Of a DNA stretch of 64,000 bases, positions 16,492 through 25,833 are shown piece after piece. This DNA comes from CAVOAK01 sp965217615. GTDB taxonomy: Bacteria > Pseudomonadota > Alphaproteobacteria > UBA8366 > CAVOAK01. Each line of letters begins with the position of its first letter. Within the stretch, counting starts at the first letter, position 1. Both the position numbers and the translations under genes were made by a program. Under the pieces are notes generated by a model. The model was not told the DNA's origin. It was given only the letters and a program-made list of their open reading frames with translations, and ran no database searches. The DNA lies in assembly GCA_965217615.1 (NCBI GenBank), contig CBDCIT010000026.1, positions 50,194 to 114,193 of the forward strand, written 5' to 3'.

Positions 16492-17169
16492 CTACTTGCC
16501 GACAGCGGCAAGCGACGCGCGAAGAGCATCGGCCTGAGGATTTCCATAGCGGCCTTCTAGTACGATACCGCGTGGTGTTGCGGCACTATCCTTATAATAA
16601 CCCTGGTTCCAATCGTCGCGCTTCGCGAAGACGGCGCCTTCGATGCTGCCGCCGACGAACGCGCCCTTCGCAATCGAATAGGAAATGATGTCGGTTCCGA
16701 GGCTGCCGGCGGTCGCCGCCTCCAGGCCGACACCGATGGGACCGACCGCGGCATTGACCTCACCGCCGACTTTTACCCGTCGGTCAAGGATCGAGGTCAG
16801 CCCCTTGTCGGTGAGGACGATGAGAAGAAGTTCGGACGATTGGGCGCCGAATTGAAAGCCGATGCTGCCGGCGCCCATCGTGAAGAATGCGGGGTAACTC
16901 CACTCGCCCGAGGCCGAGCGGGCCAGCAGGACACCGCTTCCGCCTTCACCGCCGATAAAAAACCCACCCTTGAGGAGCGATGGAACGACGAGAACCGCCT
17001 TGGCCTCGCCCAAATAGCTCTGAACTTTGGCTCCGAACTCGGCATGGGCAGCGAGTTTTTCGATCGTGAAGCGCGCTTTTTCAACCAACTCCTCTTGCTC
17101 GGTTGCTGCCATCGCGGGCGCCGTCGTGGCGATCGTTGCGATAACCCAAAAAATACCGATTCTCTTCAT
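16492..17169 (-). CDS. SYLF-domain (Ysc84/DUF500) secreted protein
   Basis: A signal peptide (MKRIGIFWVIATIATTAPAMAA) is followed by the SYLF fold: KAVLVVPSLLKGGFFIGGEGGSGVLLAR, then AFFTMGAGSIGFQFGAQSSELLLIV and a glycine-rich EGRYGNPQAD ending. SYLF proteins bind lipids; bacterial members are periplasmic or outer-membrane associated. It lies between cobO (55 bases away) and cobQ (70 bases) on the same strand. A link to cobalamin is not known and may be accidental. The start at 17169 is chosen for the signal peptide. Confidence 0.85.
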   Translation of the reverse strand: MKRIGIFWVIATIATTAPAMAATEQEELVEKARFTIEKLAAHAEFGAKVQSYLGEAKAVLVVPSLLKGGFFIGGEGGSGVLLARSASGEWSYPAFFTMGAGSIGFQFGAQSSELLLIVLTDKGLTSILDRRVKVGGEVNAAVGPIGVGLEAATAGSLGTDIISYSIAKGAFVGGSIEGAVFAKRDDWNQGYYKDSAATPRGIVLEGRYGNPQADALRASLAAVGK

Positions 17170-17224
17170 GATCAGTGCGCTCCTTCTCCGGAAAAATCTT
17201 GCACAGCCGAGCGGGCGAAAATCG

Positions 17225-17848
17225 TCAAAACTCAATGCCAACCTGCGCCTTAACACCGCTGCGGAATGGATGCTTTACCTGTTCCATTTCGGTGACCAGG
17301 TCTGCAATCTCCAAAAGTGGCTCCTTTGCATTGCGTCCGGTGACCACGACGTGCAAATCCTTCCGCTTCCTGTTCAACACGTCCACCACATCATCTAGTG
17401 GTAAATACTCGTAGCGTAACACTATATTTAGTTCATCGAGGATTACCATCTTGTAGGACAAGTCATCCATCATGGCCATCGCCAAGTCCCAGGCCGCGTG
17501 CGCCGCGTCGATGTCGCGTTGACGGTCCTGCGTATCCCAAGTGAATCCTTCGCCCATCGCCTTGATGGTGCACAAGTCGGGGAACTGCTCCAACACGTCC
17601 CGCTCGCCGGTTTTCCAGACGCCTTTAACAAACTGGACGATACCGACCCGCATGCCATTGCCGATCGCCCGGACGGCAAGCCCCATCGCGGCTGTGGATT
17701 TCCCCTTCCCCTTACCGGTATGGACGATGATCAAACCCTTCTCCACGGTCTTGGTGGCGAGGATCTTTTCCCGAGCCGCCTTCTTATTTGCCATCTTCTC
17801 GGCGTGGCGTTGGTTGATTTCTTCTTGGGTCATGCCGGCGGTTTTCAC
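17225..17848 (-). CDS. cobO: Cob(I)yrinic acid a,c-diamide adenosyltransferase
   Basis: CobA/CobO/BtuR family enzyme that puts the upper adenosyl ligand on cobalt. The P-loop HTGKGKGKSTAAMGLAVRAIG, the FVKGVWKTGERD region, and MVILDELNIVLRYEYL are all present. 207 residues with an N-terminal charged helix, as in the Pseudomonas CobO type. GTG start overlaps the cobN stop by four bases. Confidence 0.95.
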   Translation of the reverse strand: MKTAGMTQEEINQRHAEKMANKKAAREKILATKTVEKGLIIVHTGKGKGKSTAAMGLAVRAIGNGMRVGIVQFVKGVWKTGERDVLEQFPDLCTIKAMGEGFTWDTQDRQRDIDAAHAAWDLAMAMMDDLSYKMVILDELNIVLRYEYLPLDDVVDVLNRKRKDLHVVVTGRNAKEPLLEIADLVTEMEQVKHPFRSGVKAQVGIEF

Positions 17849-20800
17849 GGGACGGTCTCCCTTTCATTTGGTGACGGCGACGCCTCGTTGGCTAGCGTTT
17901 CGAGCATACGGTAGCTCAAGTTTGAGCGCGGACGCCACAACTCCCGATCTTGTGCTTCCTTGAGCCGCGAAGCCATTTCGGCGAGCGCGGCGGGATTATG
18001 GCGCTCGAGGAACTGTCGTACCTCGTCGTCCTTGAGATAGGCGTCGAAAACCGCATCGAAATGATGATCGGCCACGCAGCGGGCGGTGGCGGCGAACGCG
18101 AATAGATAGTCCACCGTCGCCGCCATCTCGAACGCGCCCTTGTAGCCATGTCGCATCACGCCGCTGATCCACTTTGGATTGACGACTCGGGCACGCACGA
18201 CTCGGGCGACTTCGTCCTGGAGCGAACGGATTTTGGGGCGGAACGGCATCGAATGGTCGTTGTGATAGACACTCGGTTGCTCGCCGGAGAGCACGCGAAC
18301 CGCTGCCGTCATTCCGCCTTCGAATTGGTAGTAGTCGTCAGAATCGAGCAGATCGTGTTCGCGATTGTCTTGGTTCTGGATCACGGCGTCGATGCTGCGC
18401 AGGCGCGTCTCAAAGTGGCTGTGTGCCGGCTCGCCTTCCTGTCCAGCGCCATATGTGTAGCCGCCCCACGCAACATAGGCGCGGGCCAAGTCGGCATCGC
18501 TTTCCCAACCGCGTTCGTCGATCAGGGCTTGCAGACCAGCGCCATAAGCGCCCGGTTGCGAGCCAAACACCCGCGAGGCAGCCTTCAGGCGCGCCGCGTC
18601 GCGATCCGCGCCGTTCTCGACCAGCCGCTCGACCTCCTCAGCAACTTGGTGCGCGAGCGGGTTATCGCGCGGCGCTTCATCGAGCGCGGCGATGTCGCGC
18701 ACCGCGGAATCAAACAAGTCGATCAGGTTGGCGAATGCGTCGCGAAAGAAGCCGGAAATGCGGAGCGTAACGTCCACTCTCGGCCGGTCAAGGATGTCCG
18801 GCGGTAGTATTTCAAACCCGGTCACCCGTCGCGAGGCGGCGTCCCAGGTTGGTCTTGCGCCGATCAGCGCCAGCGCCTGCGCGATGTCGTCGCCGCCGGT
18901 CCGCATGTTGGAGGTGCCCCAGGCACTTACTGCCAGGCTCTTGGGCCAGTGGCCGTTGTCCTGCGCATAGCGTTCCACCAACAATTGTGCGGACTTCCAA
19001 CCAAGCTGCCAGGCGGTAGGTGTGGGCAGGACGCGCGTGTCGACCGAATAGAAGTTTCGTCCCGTCGGCAAAACGTCAGGCCGGCCGCGCGTCGGTGCGC
19101 CAGATGGGCCCGGCGTCACGAAATGGCCGTCGAGCCCAGCTAGAAGTCCCTCGAGTTCTCCCGCCGCGCACGCCGTGATCGACGGCCGCAAGTGCTGATC
19201 CACGGTCTTCATTACCGACAGAGCCCGCGTGGCGTCTTTCGGCAATGATGCTTCGCCGAGGACGGCGCTGCGGGCAAGCCCCTCGAGGCGCTCGACCGTA
19301 TCGCCAGCCGTGCGCCAAACTTCGTCAGCGAGGGCTTCAACGTTACGAAGGCAATCCGGGCGCGGCCCGGTCCAAGGCTCGCCCATGACGCAATCGAGCG
19401 GATCGAAGTCAAGCTGCAGATCATCGGCCAGCGCTCGAATCACCGACGCCTCGCCATCACCGTCACCGCGTGGCGCCCGCGCCAGCGCGACCACAAGGTC
19501 GCCAAGTTGCTCGCCTTGCGGCGACTGACAAAAAATGTGCAGCCCGTCTTTGATTTGCATTTCCTTGAGCTCGCACAAGAAATTGTCGATTGCCGTCAGC
19601 GTTTCTGCCTCGCCGGCGTCGCTGGCGACGCCGCAGTCCTTATCGAGCCCGATCGACTGTGCGAGTTCCATGATCTGGCGGCCAAGCAGTTTGAGACGTC
19701 GCGGATCTACACCTGCGGCCTCGTAATATTCGTCGACCAGTTGCTCCAGATCCTTAAGCGGTCCATAACTTTCCGCCCGTGTCATCGGGGGGGTCAAGTG
19801 GTCGATGATAACGGCCTGGGAGCGCCGCTTGGCCTGGGTTCCCTCACCGGGGTCGTTGACGATGAACGGATAGAGATGCGGGGTTGGTCCAAAGACGGCT
19901 TCGGGAAAACAGCTGTCCGATAGGGCGACCGCTTTGCCGGGCAGCCACTCGAGATTTCCGTGCTTGCCCATATGGACGATCGCATCGGCGCTGAAAATGC
20001 GGCGCACCCATGCATAAAATGCAAAGTAGCTGTGCGGCGGAACAAGTGCCGAATCATGGTAGCTCGACTGCGGATCGATATGATAGCCTCGTGCGGGCTG
20101 CAGCCCGACAGTGACATTTCCGAACCGAAGGGCAGAAATTGCAAATGCCCCGCAATCGGTCCGGCCAAGAAGGAAAAACGGGTCGGATTCGGGGCTTCCC
20201 CAACGTACTGAGACCTGGTCCTGGACGGTCTTTGGCAGTGCGGCAAAATGCGCCTCGTAGTCCGCGAGCGAAAGCGTCTCTCTGATAACACGCCCATTCA
20301 CCGCCGCGTTGGTCGGCCCATCTGTAATCTGCCGAATCAACGCGTCGCCATCGTCGGGGATGCCGTCTACCTGGTAGCCGGCGTCTTTGAGTACGCGAAG
20401 TGTGGACACGACACTGGCGGGTGTGTCGAGGCCGACGCCGTTGCCGATACGCCCGTCACGGTTAGGGTAGTTGGCCATGATGAGGGCGATTTGGCGTTCT
20501 GCGCGAGGCTTTCGCCGCAGGCGGCTCCATGCCGCAGCCAAGGCAGCCACGAAGTTGCATCGGTCGTCGACCGGCGCATACTCCACAATATCGCTCTGCG
20601 TCAGCTTATCGCGCTCCCGCCGTCCCTTGAACGATACAGCACGCGCAAGGATGCGCCCGTCGACCTCGGGCAATGCCACATTCATTGCAATGTCGCGGGC
20701 GCCGAGTCCGCGGGTTCCGGATCGCCAGATCTCTTCGTTTCCGCCGGAGAAGACGAGCTGCAGAATTGGGCAGTCGGCGGCGCCAAACGGCGAGTCGGCG

Positions 20801-21657
20801 GGCCCCGCCCCTGGTGTGGCAAGCGAGAATCCGGTTGCGTTGAGGACGACATCCGGCGCTGCCGTTGCTACCAATTCGCGGACCAGTGCGTCGCCGAAGG
20901 GATCCTTGAGGCTGGCAACGTAAAGCGGAGCGACGTTCAACTCGCAGTTTCGCAGGCTTTCGATCAGCGCATCGATGACGCCCGTGTTCCCTGCCTGGAC
21001 GAGCGCGCGGTAGAAGGTAAGCAGGATCGAAGGCCAATCGGCTCGCCATGGCAGGTCCTGTAATCCGGGTTGCGTTAAACCAGGCCAATACAGCCCGGCA
21101 CGCAGAAGCTCGACAGGTTCTCTCCACCGCGCGTTGTCGTCAGAATTGCTGGCGTCGGCGTGGTCGATCAGCGTTGCGGCATAGCGCAGAAGGTTGACCG
21201 CGTTCTCCGGCCCGCCGTGGATGCAGTATTGCCAGATGCGATGGGCCGGCTGTTGCGGCAGAGTCGAAAGATCTCGAAGCTCGGCGTCGGGCTGGTCGTC
21301 GCCGGGAAGGAGGGCAAGAGCGATTCCGCCTTTGCGGCAGACCGCGGTCAGACGCTCGACGCCATAGGGCCAATAACCACGGCCTCCGAGCAACCGAACA
21401 ACGACGAGTTTGGCCTGGCTCACCACGCTCTCGACATATAGGTCGACCGAAAGGTTATGGCCGAGCTGCATCAAGTTGGCCAACCGCAGACTTGGCGCTG
21501 ACGGATCTTCAGCTCGCCGCCGGTGCTGCGCCGCTGAGAGACTAGCGATCTCGCTGTCGGCGGCCGTTAGAAACACGACCTCGCCAGGCGTCTGGTCGAG
21601 GTCAACGGCTTCCGAGCCATCGTCCACGGTGCCGGGCTGTGCGGCGAGCAGATGCAT
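17845..21657 (-). CDS. cobN: Cobaltochelatase large subunit CobN
   Basis: 1270 residues, the ATP-dependent late cobalt chelatase subunit that works with CobS and CobT AAA+ subunits on hydrogenobyrinic acid a,c-diamide. Typical motifs include IVHMGKHGNLEWLPGKAVALS, the NDPGEGTQAKRRSQAVIIDHL block, and AYVAWGGYTYGAGQEGE near the end. CobS/CobT chaperone genes were not seen here. It is followed directly by cobO (4-base overlap) and preceded by the FemAB-like gene 50 bases upstream. Confidence 0.96.
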   Translation of the reverse strand: MHLLAAQPGTVDDGSEAVDLDQTPGEVVFLTAADSEIASLSAAQHRRRAEDPSAPSLRLANLMQLGHNLSVDLYVESVVSQAKLVVVRLLGGRGYWPYGVERLTAVCRKGGIALALLPGDDQPDAELRDLSTLPQQPAHRIWQYCIHGGPENAVNLLRYAATLIDHADASNSDDNARWREPVELLRAGLYWPGLTQPGLQDLPWRADWPSILLTFYRALVQAGNTGVIDALIESLRNCELNVAPLYVASLKDPFGDALVRELVATAAPDVVLNATGFSLATPGAGPADSPFGAADCPILQLVFSGGNEEIWRSGTRGLGARDIAMNVALPEVDGRILARAVSFKGRRERDKLTQSDIVEYAPVDDRCNFVAALAAAWSRLRRKPRAERQIALIMANYPNRDGRIGNGVGLDTPASVVSTLRVLKDAGYQVDGIPDDGDALIRQITDGPTNAAVNGRVIRETLSLADYEAHFAALPKTVQDQVSVRWGSPESDPFFLLGRTDCGAFAISALRFGNVTVGLQPARGYHIDPQSSYHDSALVPPHSYFAFYAWVRRIFSADAIVHMGKHGNLEWLPGKAVALSDSCFPEAVFGPTPHLYPFIVNDPGEGTQAKRRSQAVIIDHLTPPMTRAESYGPLKDLEQLVDEYYEAAGVDPRRLKLLGRQIMELAQSIGLDKDCGVASDAGEAETLTAIDNFLCELKEMQIKDGLHIFCQSPQGEQLGDLVVALARAPRGDGDGEASVIRALADDLQLDFDPLDCVMGEPWTGPRPDCLRNVEALADEVWRTAGDTVERLEGLARSAVLGEASLPKDATRALSVMKTVDQHLRPSITACAAGELEGLLAGLDGHFVTPGPSGAPTRGRPDVLPTGRNFYSVDTRVLPTPTAWQLGWKSAQLLVERYAQDNGHWPKSLAVSAWGTSNMRTGGDDIAQALALIGARPTWDAASRRVTGFEILPPDILDRPRVDVTLRISGFFRDAFANLIDLFDSAVRDIAALDEAPRDNPLAHQVAEEVERLVENGADRDAARLKAASRVFGSQPGAYGAGLQALIDERGWESDADLARAYVAWGGYTYGAGQEGEPAHSHFETRLRSIDAVIQNQDNREHDLLDSDDYYQFEGGMTAAVRVLSGEQPSVYHNDHSMPFRPKIRSLQDEVARVVRARVVNPKWISGVMRHGYKGAFEMAATVDYLFAFAATARCVADHHFDAVFDAYLKDDEVRQFLERHNPAALAEMASRLKEAQDRELWRPRSNLSYRMLETLANEASPSPNERETVP

Positions 21658-21707
21658 GTGGTGGCAGTTCCCTGTGCGGCGTCAGCGATGAGCTTCTATT
21701 GGCGACT

Positions 21708-22685
21708 TTACATGTAGAGGCCGGCCAGTGTGTAGAGGTCACCGCCCATGCCCAGTTTGAAACGGGCGACGCCAGGTGCATCACGGCTGTTGACGCCGCC
21801 GAGATCGAGCCAAGCGACGCCACGCCGCTGCAATTCGGCAATACCGCGCCATAGAAGCAGATTATGCGCACGGCGTCGCCGACCGACATCGCTTGTCCAA
21901 CCCGCCACATATGTGGCTGCCGCGCCGTGACGTATCAGCAGGATTCCGGCGACCGGGTCGTCTGCGTCCAAGGCGCGCAGCACGACCCTGTTCTCAGTAC
22001 CGACACTATCCACGAGCGCACCCAGCAGTTTGGCATTCGGTGCGGTAAAGCGCCGTTGGCGCCGCAATGAGTAGTAGTTGCCGATGAGCCAGGACACATG
22101 TTGCGTCTTCTCGGTCGTCTGGACCGTCAGCCCGTCCGCTTCGGCGGCGCTGAGGGCGTTACGCCATTTGCCGTGAAGCCGGGCGCGAAGCGTAGCGGCC
22201 GACTGGGATAAATCGATCCAGACCGAGCTGTATCCGGTAAGCATGCGCCGTAGTCCAGCTGCCCGCAACAAGGCTTGATTTTCCGGCTCGTCGACCGCTT
22301 CGGGCATCCAAACGACGATATCGCGACGCCGCCGACGTAGCCGCTCCACGATCAGCTCTATAACCCGCAGTTTGTCCGCGCTTGTCAGCTGCCGCGTCAA
22401 CCAAAGGGGGCCTCGCGTCACCTGTGACAACATCAGAACGCCAGCTAGCTTCTTGCGGACCACTTGGACGATCGAAATCGGCCGCCCGTCCTTTCGAGCG
22501 ACACCGTGCAGGATGCGGTAGCCCTTGAGCGCATGTACGGTCTCGCCGAAACCCCAGGATTGCTGTAACGACGATTTTCCGACCGCCGAAACCATCGTCC
22601 CCCATGTGTCGCGGGATACGCTATCCCAGTCGAAGCCGATTCCGCCCTGCGGCGCACTTTGAGCGTAGGATTCTGTCGCGCTCAC
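21708..22685 (-). CDS. FemAB/GNAT-like acyltransferase
   Basis: 325 residues with the FemAB-type GNAT pattern: LQQSWGFGETVHALKGYRI, then WRNALSAAEADGLTV, YYSLRRQRRF, and AGWTSDVGRRRRAHNLLLWRGI with LDLGGVN near the end. Relatives use aminoacyl-tRNA or acyl donors to modify peptidoglycan or exopolysaccharide. Acceptor is unknown. Stop lies 50 bases before cobN, so co-transcription is likely. It could be the first gene of the cobN operon by chance. Confidence 0.8.
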   Translation of the reverse strand: MSATESYAQSAPQGGIGFDWDSVSRDTWGTMVSAVGKSSLQQSWGFGETVHALKGYRILHGVARKDGRPISIVQVVRKKLAGVLMLSQVTRGPLWLTRQLTSADKLRVIELIVERLRRRRRDIVVWMPEAVDEPENQALLRAAGLRRMLTGYSSVWIDLSQSAATLRARLHGKWRNALSAAEADGLTVQTTEKTQHVSWLIGNYYSLRRQRRFTAPNAKLLGALVDSVGTENRVVLRALDADDPVAGILLIRHGAAATYVAGWTSDVGRRRRAHNLLLWRGIAELQRRGVAWLDLGGVNSRDAPGVARFKLGMGGDLYTLAGLYM

Positions 22686-22723
22686 CGCTGTGATACGGCG
22701 TAAATGTGGGCTATCCTCGCAGG

Positions 22724-22924
22724 ATGCGAGGCAGATGGAGAAAACGCTGGCATATCCACGGTCTGGACGTCCCCGGTCCGCGCATCACACGAACTGGGGT
22801 CCTGTATTTTCTGCTGTTAGTGTGTTTGCCAATCCTCGGACTGGGCGTCGCACTCGATACCATCTTCTTTCTGATTTTCAAGTTTGGGTTCGGCGCATGC
22901 TATGGCGTGCTCTGTCTCCTATAG
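22724..22924 (+). CDS. Small hydrophobic membrane protein, unknown
   Basis: About 66 residues: a basic N-terminus (RGRWRKRWHIHGLDVPGP) then two hydrophobic stretches (GVLYFLLLVCLPILGLGVAL and TIFFLIFKFGFGACYGVLCLL). It sits between divergent femAB-like and convergent cobW genes. A GTG at 22706 would add six residues. The amphipathic-plus-membrane layout is gene-like, but no family is recognised. Confidence 0.45.
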   Translation: MRGRWRKRWHIHGLDVPGPRITRTGVLYFLLLVCLPILGLGVALDTIFFLIFKFGFGACYGVLCLL

Positions 22925-22936
22925 CTGTGGAGCATT

Positions 22937-23980
22937 CTACGCGGATGGCCGAGCATTGATGGCGGCCGCGATGGACTTGAGGTCGAGCCCAGTTTCGCCA
23001 ATGACGACGATCCGCGTTCTCCGGTCCTCTCCCGGACGCCAATCGCGGTCGAAATAGCGCTCGATACGCGGGCCGACGCCTTGGATGACTTCGCGCCGAT
23101 CGTGTCCTGGTCGATCGATGAAACCTTTAATTCGCAGGATGCCGTGCGCCCGCACGATTGCGGTGAGCTGGGACTGAAATGCATCCGCGTCCTCGATCGG
23201 ACCGAGATCCAATGTAAAACTTTCAAAATCATCGTGATCGTGCTCGCCGTCGATCCCGTCGTGATGCGATGGACGCGACTTCAAGTCGGACTCGGCTTCC
23301 GCACCCAGGCCCAACAAAAGCTCCGGCGCGATCTGAGCATGCGCCGTCGAGACGACGGAAACACCGCTGCGAGTTTGGTTGGTGATTGTGTCGGACACTT
23401 GGCGGAGCGCCGATTCCTCCAATAAATCGGCCTTGTTGAGGATCACCATGTCGGCGCACGCCAATTGATCCTCGTACACTTCCTCCAACGGGGACTCATG
23501 GTCGAGCATTGAATCAGCGCTGCGTTGGGCCTCCACTGCTTCCGGATCATCGGCAAAGCGCCCCTCGTCGACGGCGGCGGCATCGATTACCGCAATGACG
23601 CCGTCAACGGTGACGTTCGCTCTAATCTCCGGCCAATTGAACGCCTGCACGAGCGGTTTGGGTAAGGCGAGACCGGACGTTTCGATGATGATGTGATCGG
23701 GCAACTCATCACGCGCGAGTAACTTTTCCATCGCCGGCACAAAGTCGTCTGCAACTGTGCAGCAGATGCATCCGTTTGCAAGCTCAACCACGTCATCCTC
23801 GTCGCAGCCCTCGATGCCACATCCCAGGAGGAGTTCGCGATCGACACCCAAGTCGCCAAACTCGTTGATTAGAAACGCAAGCCGTCGCCCGCCGCTGTTT
23901 TCGACGATGTGGCGAATTAAGCTGGTCTTGCCGGCGCCTAGAAATCCGGTGACGACCGTGGTGGGTATTCGGTGGGCCAT
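22937..23980 (-). CDS. cobW: CobW metal-chaperone GTPase
   Basis: COG0523 G3E GTPase. It shows the P-loop TGFLGAGKTSLIRHI, the metal site GCICCTVADDFVPAM, the IIETSGLALPKP switch, and the guanine site ILNKADLL. A His/Asp-rich insert (HHDGIDGEHDHDDF) sits before the C-terminal CobW_C domain (GILRIKGFIDRPGHDR). It is thought to deliver cobalt to the chelatase. It is the last gene of the cobV-to-cobW run, 16 bases after cobP. Confidence 0.94.
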   Translation of the reverse strand: MAHRIPTTVVTGFLGAGKTSLIRHIVENSGGRRLAFLINEFGDLGVDRELLLGCGIEGCDEDDVVELANGCICCTVADDFVPAMEKLLARDELPDHIIIETSGLALPKPLVQAFNWPEIRANVTVDGVIAVIDAAAVDEGRFADDPEAVEAQRSADSMLDHESPLEEVYEDQLACADMVILNKADLLEESALRQVSDTITNQTRSGVSVVSTAHAQIAPELLLGLGAEAESDLKSRPSHHDGIDGEHDHDDFESFTLDLGPIEDADAFQSQLTAIVRAHGILRIKGFIDRPGHDRREVIQGVGPRIERYFDRDWRPGEDRRTRIVVIGETGLDLKSIAAAINARPSA

Positions 23981-23996
23981 TGTTGCTCCCTGGAAT

Positions 23997-24545
23997 CTAA
24001 GGCGATTTTAGCGTGATCGGTAGGCCGGCCGCGATAAAGACAACGTAGTCGGCACTGACGGCAAGCTGTTGATTGAGACGACCGGCATGGTCGCGAAACG
24101 TCCGCGCCAGCGCATTGTCCGGCACGATGGAGAGACCAACCTCGTTAGACACCAATACCACCGGCCCGGCAAGGTCATGGAGACTTTCCGCAAGTGCAAG
24201 GGTTTCGAGTTCAACGTCGCGCTCGCTTTGCATGAGATTATTGAGCCAAAGGGTCAGACAGTCGACGAGGACTGGCCGGGCGGGATCGGTAAATTCTCGA
24301 AGTGTTTCGGCAAGCAGCAGGGGTTCTTCCACCGTACGCCATCGCTCGCCGCGGAGCTCACGGTGGTCGCGAATGCGTTCGGCCATTTCCGCGTCGCCGG
24401 CGGTCGCCGTGGCGAGATAGGTCGCGCCGGCCGATGTCTCGTCCATATGCCGCTCGATAAGCGATTCGGCCCAGACGCTCTTGCCTGAGCGCGCGCCGCC
24501 GAGAACAAGCGTTACAGCCGGCAGATTGGTAACTTCTTGTGGCAT
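23997..24545 (-). CDS. cobP: Adenosylcobinamide kinase / guanylyltransferase
   Basis: Bifunctional enzyme that phosphorylates adenosylcobinamide and adds GMP. The P-loop TLVLGGARSGKSVWAESL, the guanylylated-His region RIRDHRELRGERWRTVEEP, and VDCLTLWLNNLM are visible. ATG at 24545 leaves a family-length protein of about 182 residues; the longer open frame upstream has no homology features. It stands between a hypothetical membrane protein and cobW. Confidence 0.94.
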   Translation of the reverse strand: MPQEVTNLPAVTLVLGGARSGKSVWAESLIERHMDETSAGATYLATATAGDAEMAERIRDHRELRGERWRTVEEPLLLAETLREFTDPARPVLVDCLTLWLNNLMQSERDVELETLALAESLHDLAGPVVLVSNEVGLSIVPDNALARTFRDHAGRLNQQLAVSADYVVFIAAGLPITLKSP

Positions 24546-24631
24546 TTGGCGATTGAAGTATGGGAAGAGACGACGCGAAGCTAGCAGACCGGTGTGAACA
24601 ATACAGCCGTCTTCGCGCCTGCCGACCTTGC

Positions 24632-25165
24632 CTAGTTTAGGCGCCGCATAGACCCAAAACCGGCAATTGAACCCGTCACGCTCTGCGGAGTTCCATCGCG
24701 CGCGACGATGTTGAAGATCACGGTGCCGCCGCCAGCAATGTTGAACGGTGCGATGCAAACTCTGTGTTCCTCCAGTGTCACGGAGCCCGAATCGATCGCA
24801 GCCGTGCGATGTGTCTCGCCAACACTCGCCGCCAGCAGAGTCACCGCAGGTCCGAATGCGACTGCTATCGGTGAATCAAACTCCGCCGGCTCGATCGGCT
24901 CGGTTCCGAGATTGAAGATACCCAACCGGATGAGTTGAACCTTCTCTATCTCCGGCAAATCGTCGAGACCAGAAAACTTGCCGCGCAAATCAGCCGAGGC
25001 TTTGGGCAACGGTTCGGCCAGCCACTCGTAGGCGACGTCACGAGGCGGTCGTTCCAGTAGCGTCGGCCGCCGGCGGCGTCTACGAAGCATGATTGCAAAG
25101 AGGCAGACAATCGTTAGCAGAATGACAAACGTCGTGATGTCGAGAGCGGGATTTTGAAACTGCAT
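24632..25165 (-). CDS. Membrane-anchored protein of unknown function in cob run
   Basis: 177 residues: one N-terminal membrane helix (TTFVILLTIVCLFAIML) followed by a basic RRRRRRP stop-transfer and a soluble beta-rich domain (SPIAVAFGPAVTLLAASVGET, then FNIAGGGTVIFNIVARD). No family is recognised. It lies between the phosphatase gene and cobP on the same strand (31 and 86 bases). Confidence 0.7.
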   Translation of the reverse strand: MQFQNPALDITTFVILLTIVCLFAIMLRRRRRRPTLLERPPRDVAYEWLAEPLPKASADLRGKFSGLDDLPEIEKVQLIRLGIFNLGTEPIEPAEFDSPIAVAFGPAVTLLAASVGETHRTAAIDSGSVTLEEHRVCIAPFNIAGGGTVIFNIVARDGTPQSVTGSIAGFGSMRRLN

Positions 25166-25196
25166 GGGGCGACGCTTCGTGACTCTTCCGCCGCTC

Positions 25197-25820
25197 TTAA
25201 TGGGACGGTCTATTCACGGTCACGACCCGCCAGGCGACACCCTCGCCATCGTCGTCGATGTGATCGAGTCGAGTCATCGATAGAGTGTCGATGCTGAGCG
25301 CAAGGACCGCTTCGGGGTCGAGACCAAGCGCCAGCGCGACGGCGGCGCGGACGGTTCCGCCGTGGCCGATGGCGACAATGTCGCGTCCGGCATGCGCCGC
25401 GGTCATGCGGATCACCGCCGGTACGACGCGGGCTATTACATCAGCGAAACTTTCTCCATCCGGTGGTCTCTCGAATGCTGGTGAATGCCAGTGCCGATGG
25501 CTTAGTTTGTCGCGCAGGGTGTCGAATTCGTCGTAGCGCATTCCCTGCCAAGCGCCGAAGCACTGCTCGCGAAATGCCGGTTCGACGATCGCTTCAGGTA
25601 GCTTAAGGCCCGCATCGACGATGGCAGCCGCTGTTTGCTGGGTGCGTTGCAAATCGCTGGTCGCCAATACAGCGTCTTTTGGCAGGCTCTGCGCGAGCGC
25701 CACGAAAGCGGACTCGTCGCTGCAATCCGCTGCCACGTCCTGTTGTCCGTATATACGGCCTTTGTTTGTCGTAACGGGAGCATGCCGCACCCACCACCAG
25801 CGGGTTACGTTATTCGGCAT
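25197..25820 (-). CDS. Histidine phosphatase, candidate alpha-ribazole phosphatase
   Basis: Phosphoglycerate-mutase-like fold. The active-site WVRHAPVT has Ala in place of the Gly of RHG. TSDLQRTQQTAA and a late IGHGGTVRAAVAL give the second His. Acting on alpha-ribazole-phosphate or adenosylcobalamin-phosphate is inferred from its place 13 bases after cobV. The ATG at 25820 removes an 11-residue extension that would overlap cobV. Confidence 0.82.
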   Translation of the reverse strand: MPNNVTRWWWVRHAPVTTNKGRIYGQQDVAADCSDESAFVALAQSLPKDAVLATSDLQRTQQTAAAIVDAGLKLPEAIVEPAFREQCFGAWQGMRYDEFDTLRDKLSHRHWHSPAFERPPDGESFADVIARVVPAVIRMTAAHAGRDIVAIGHGGTVRAAVALALGLDPEAVLALSIDTLSMTRLDHIDDDGEGVAWRVVTVNRPSH

Positions 25821-25833
25821 CGCAGGGACTCCT

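Noticed and set aside
24546..24700. Possible cobalamin riboswitch ahead of cobP
   Set aside because: No CCCCCGCAACTG-like core or B12 box was found on the transcript strand here, nor ahead of cbiX or cobV/cobT.
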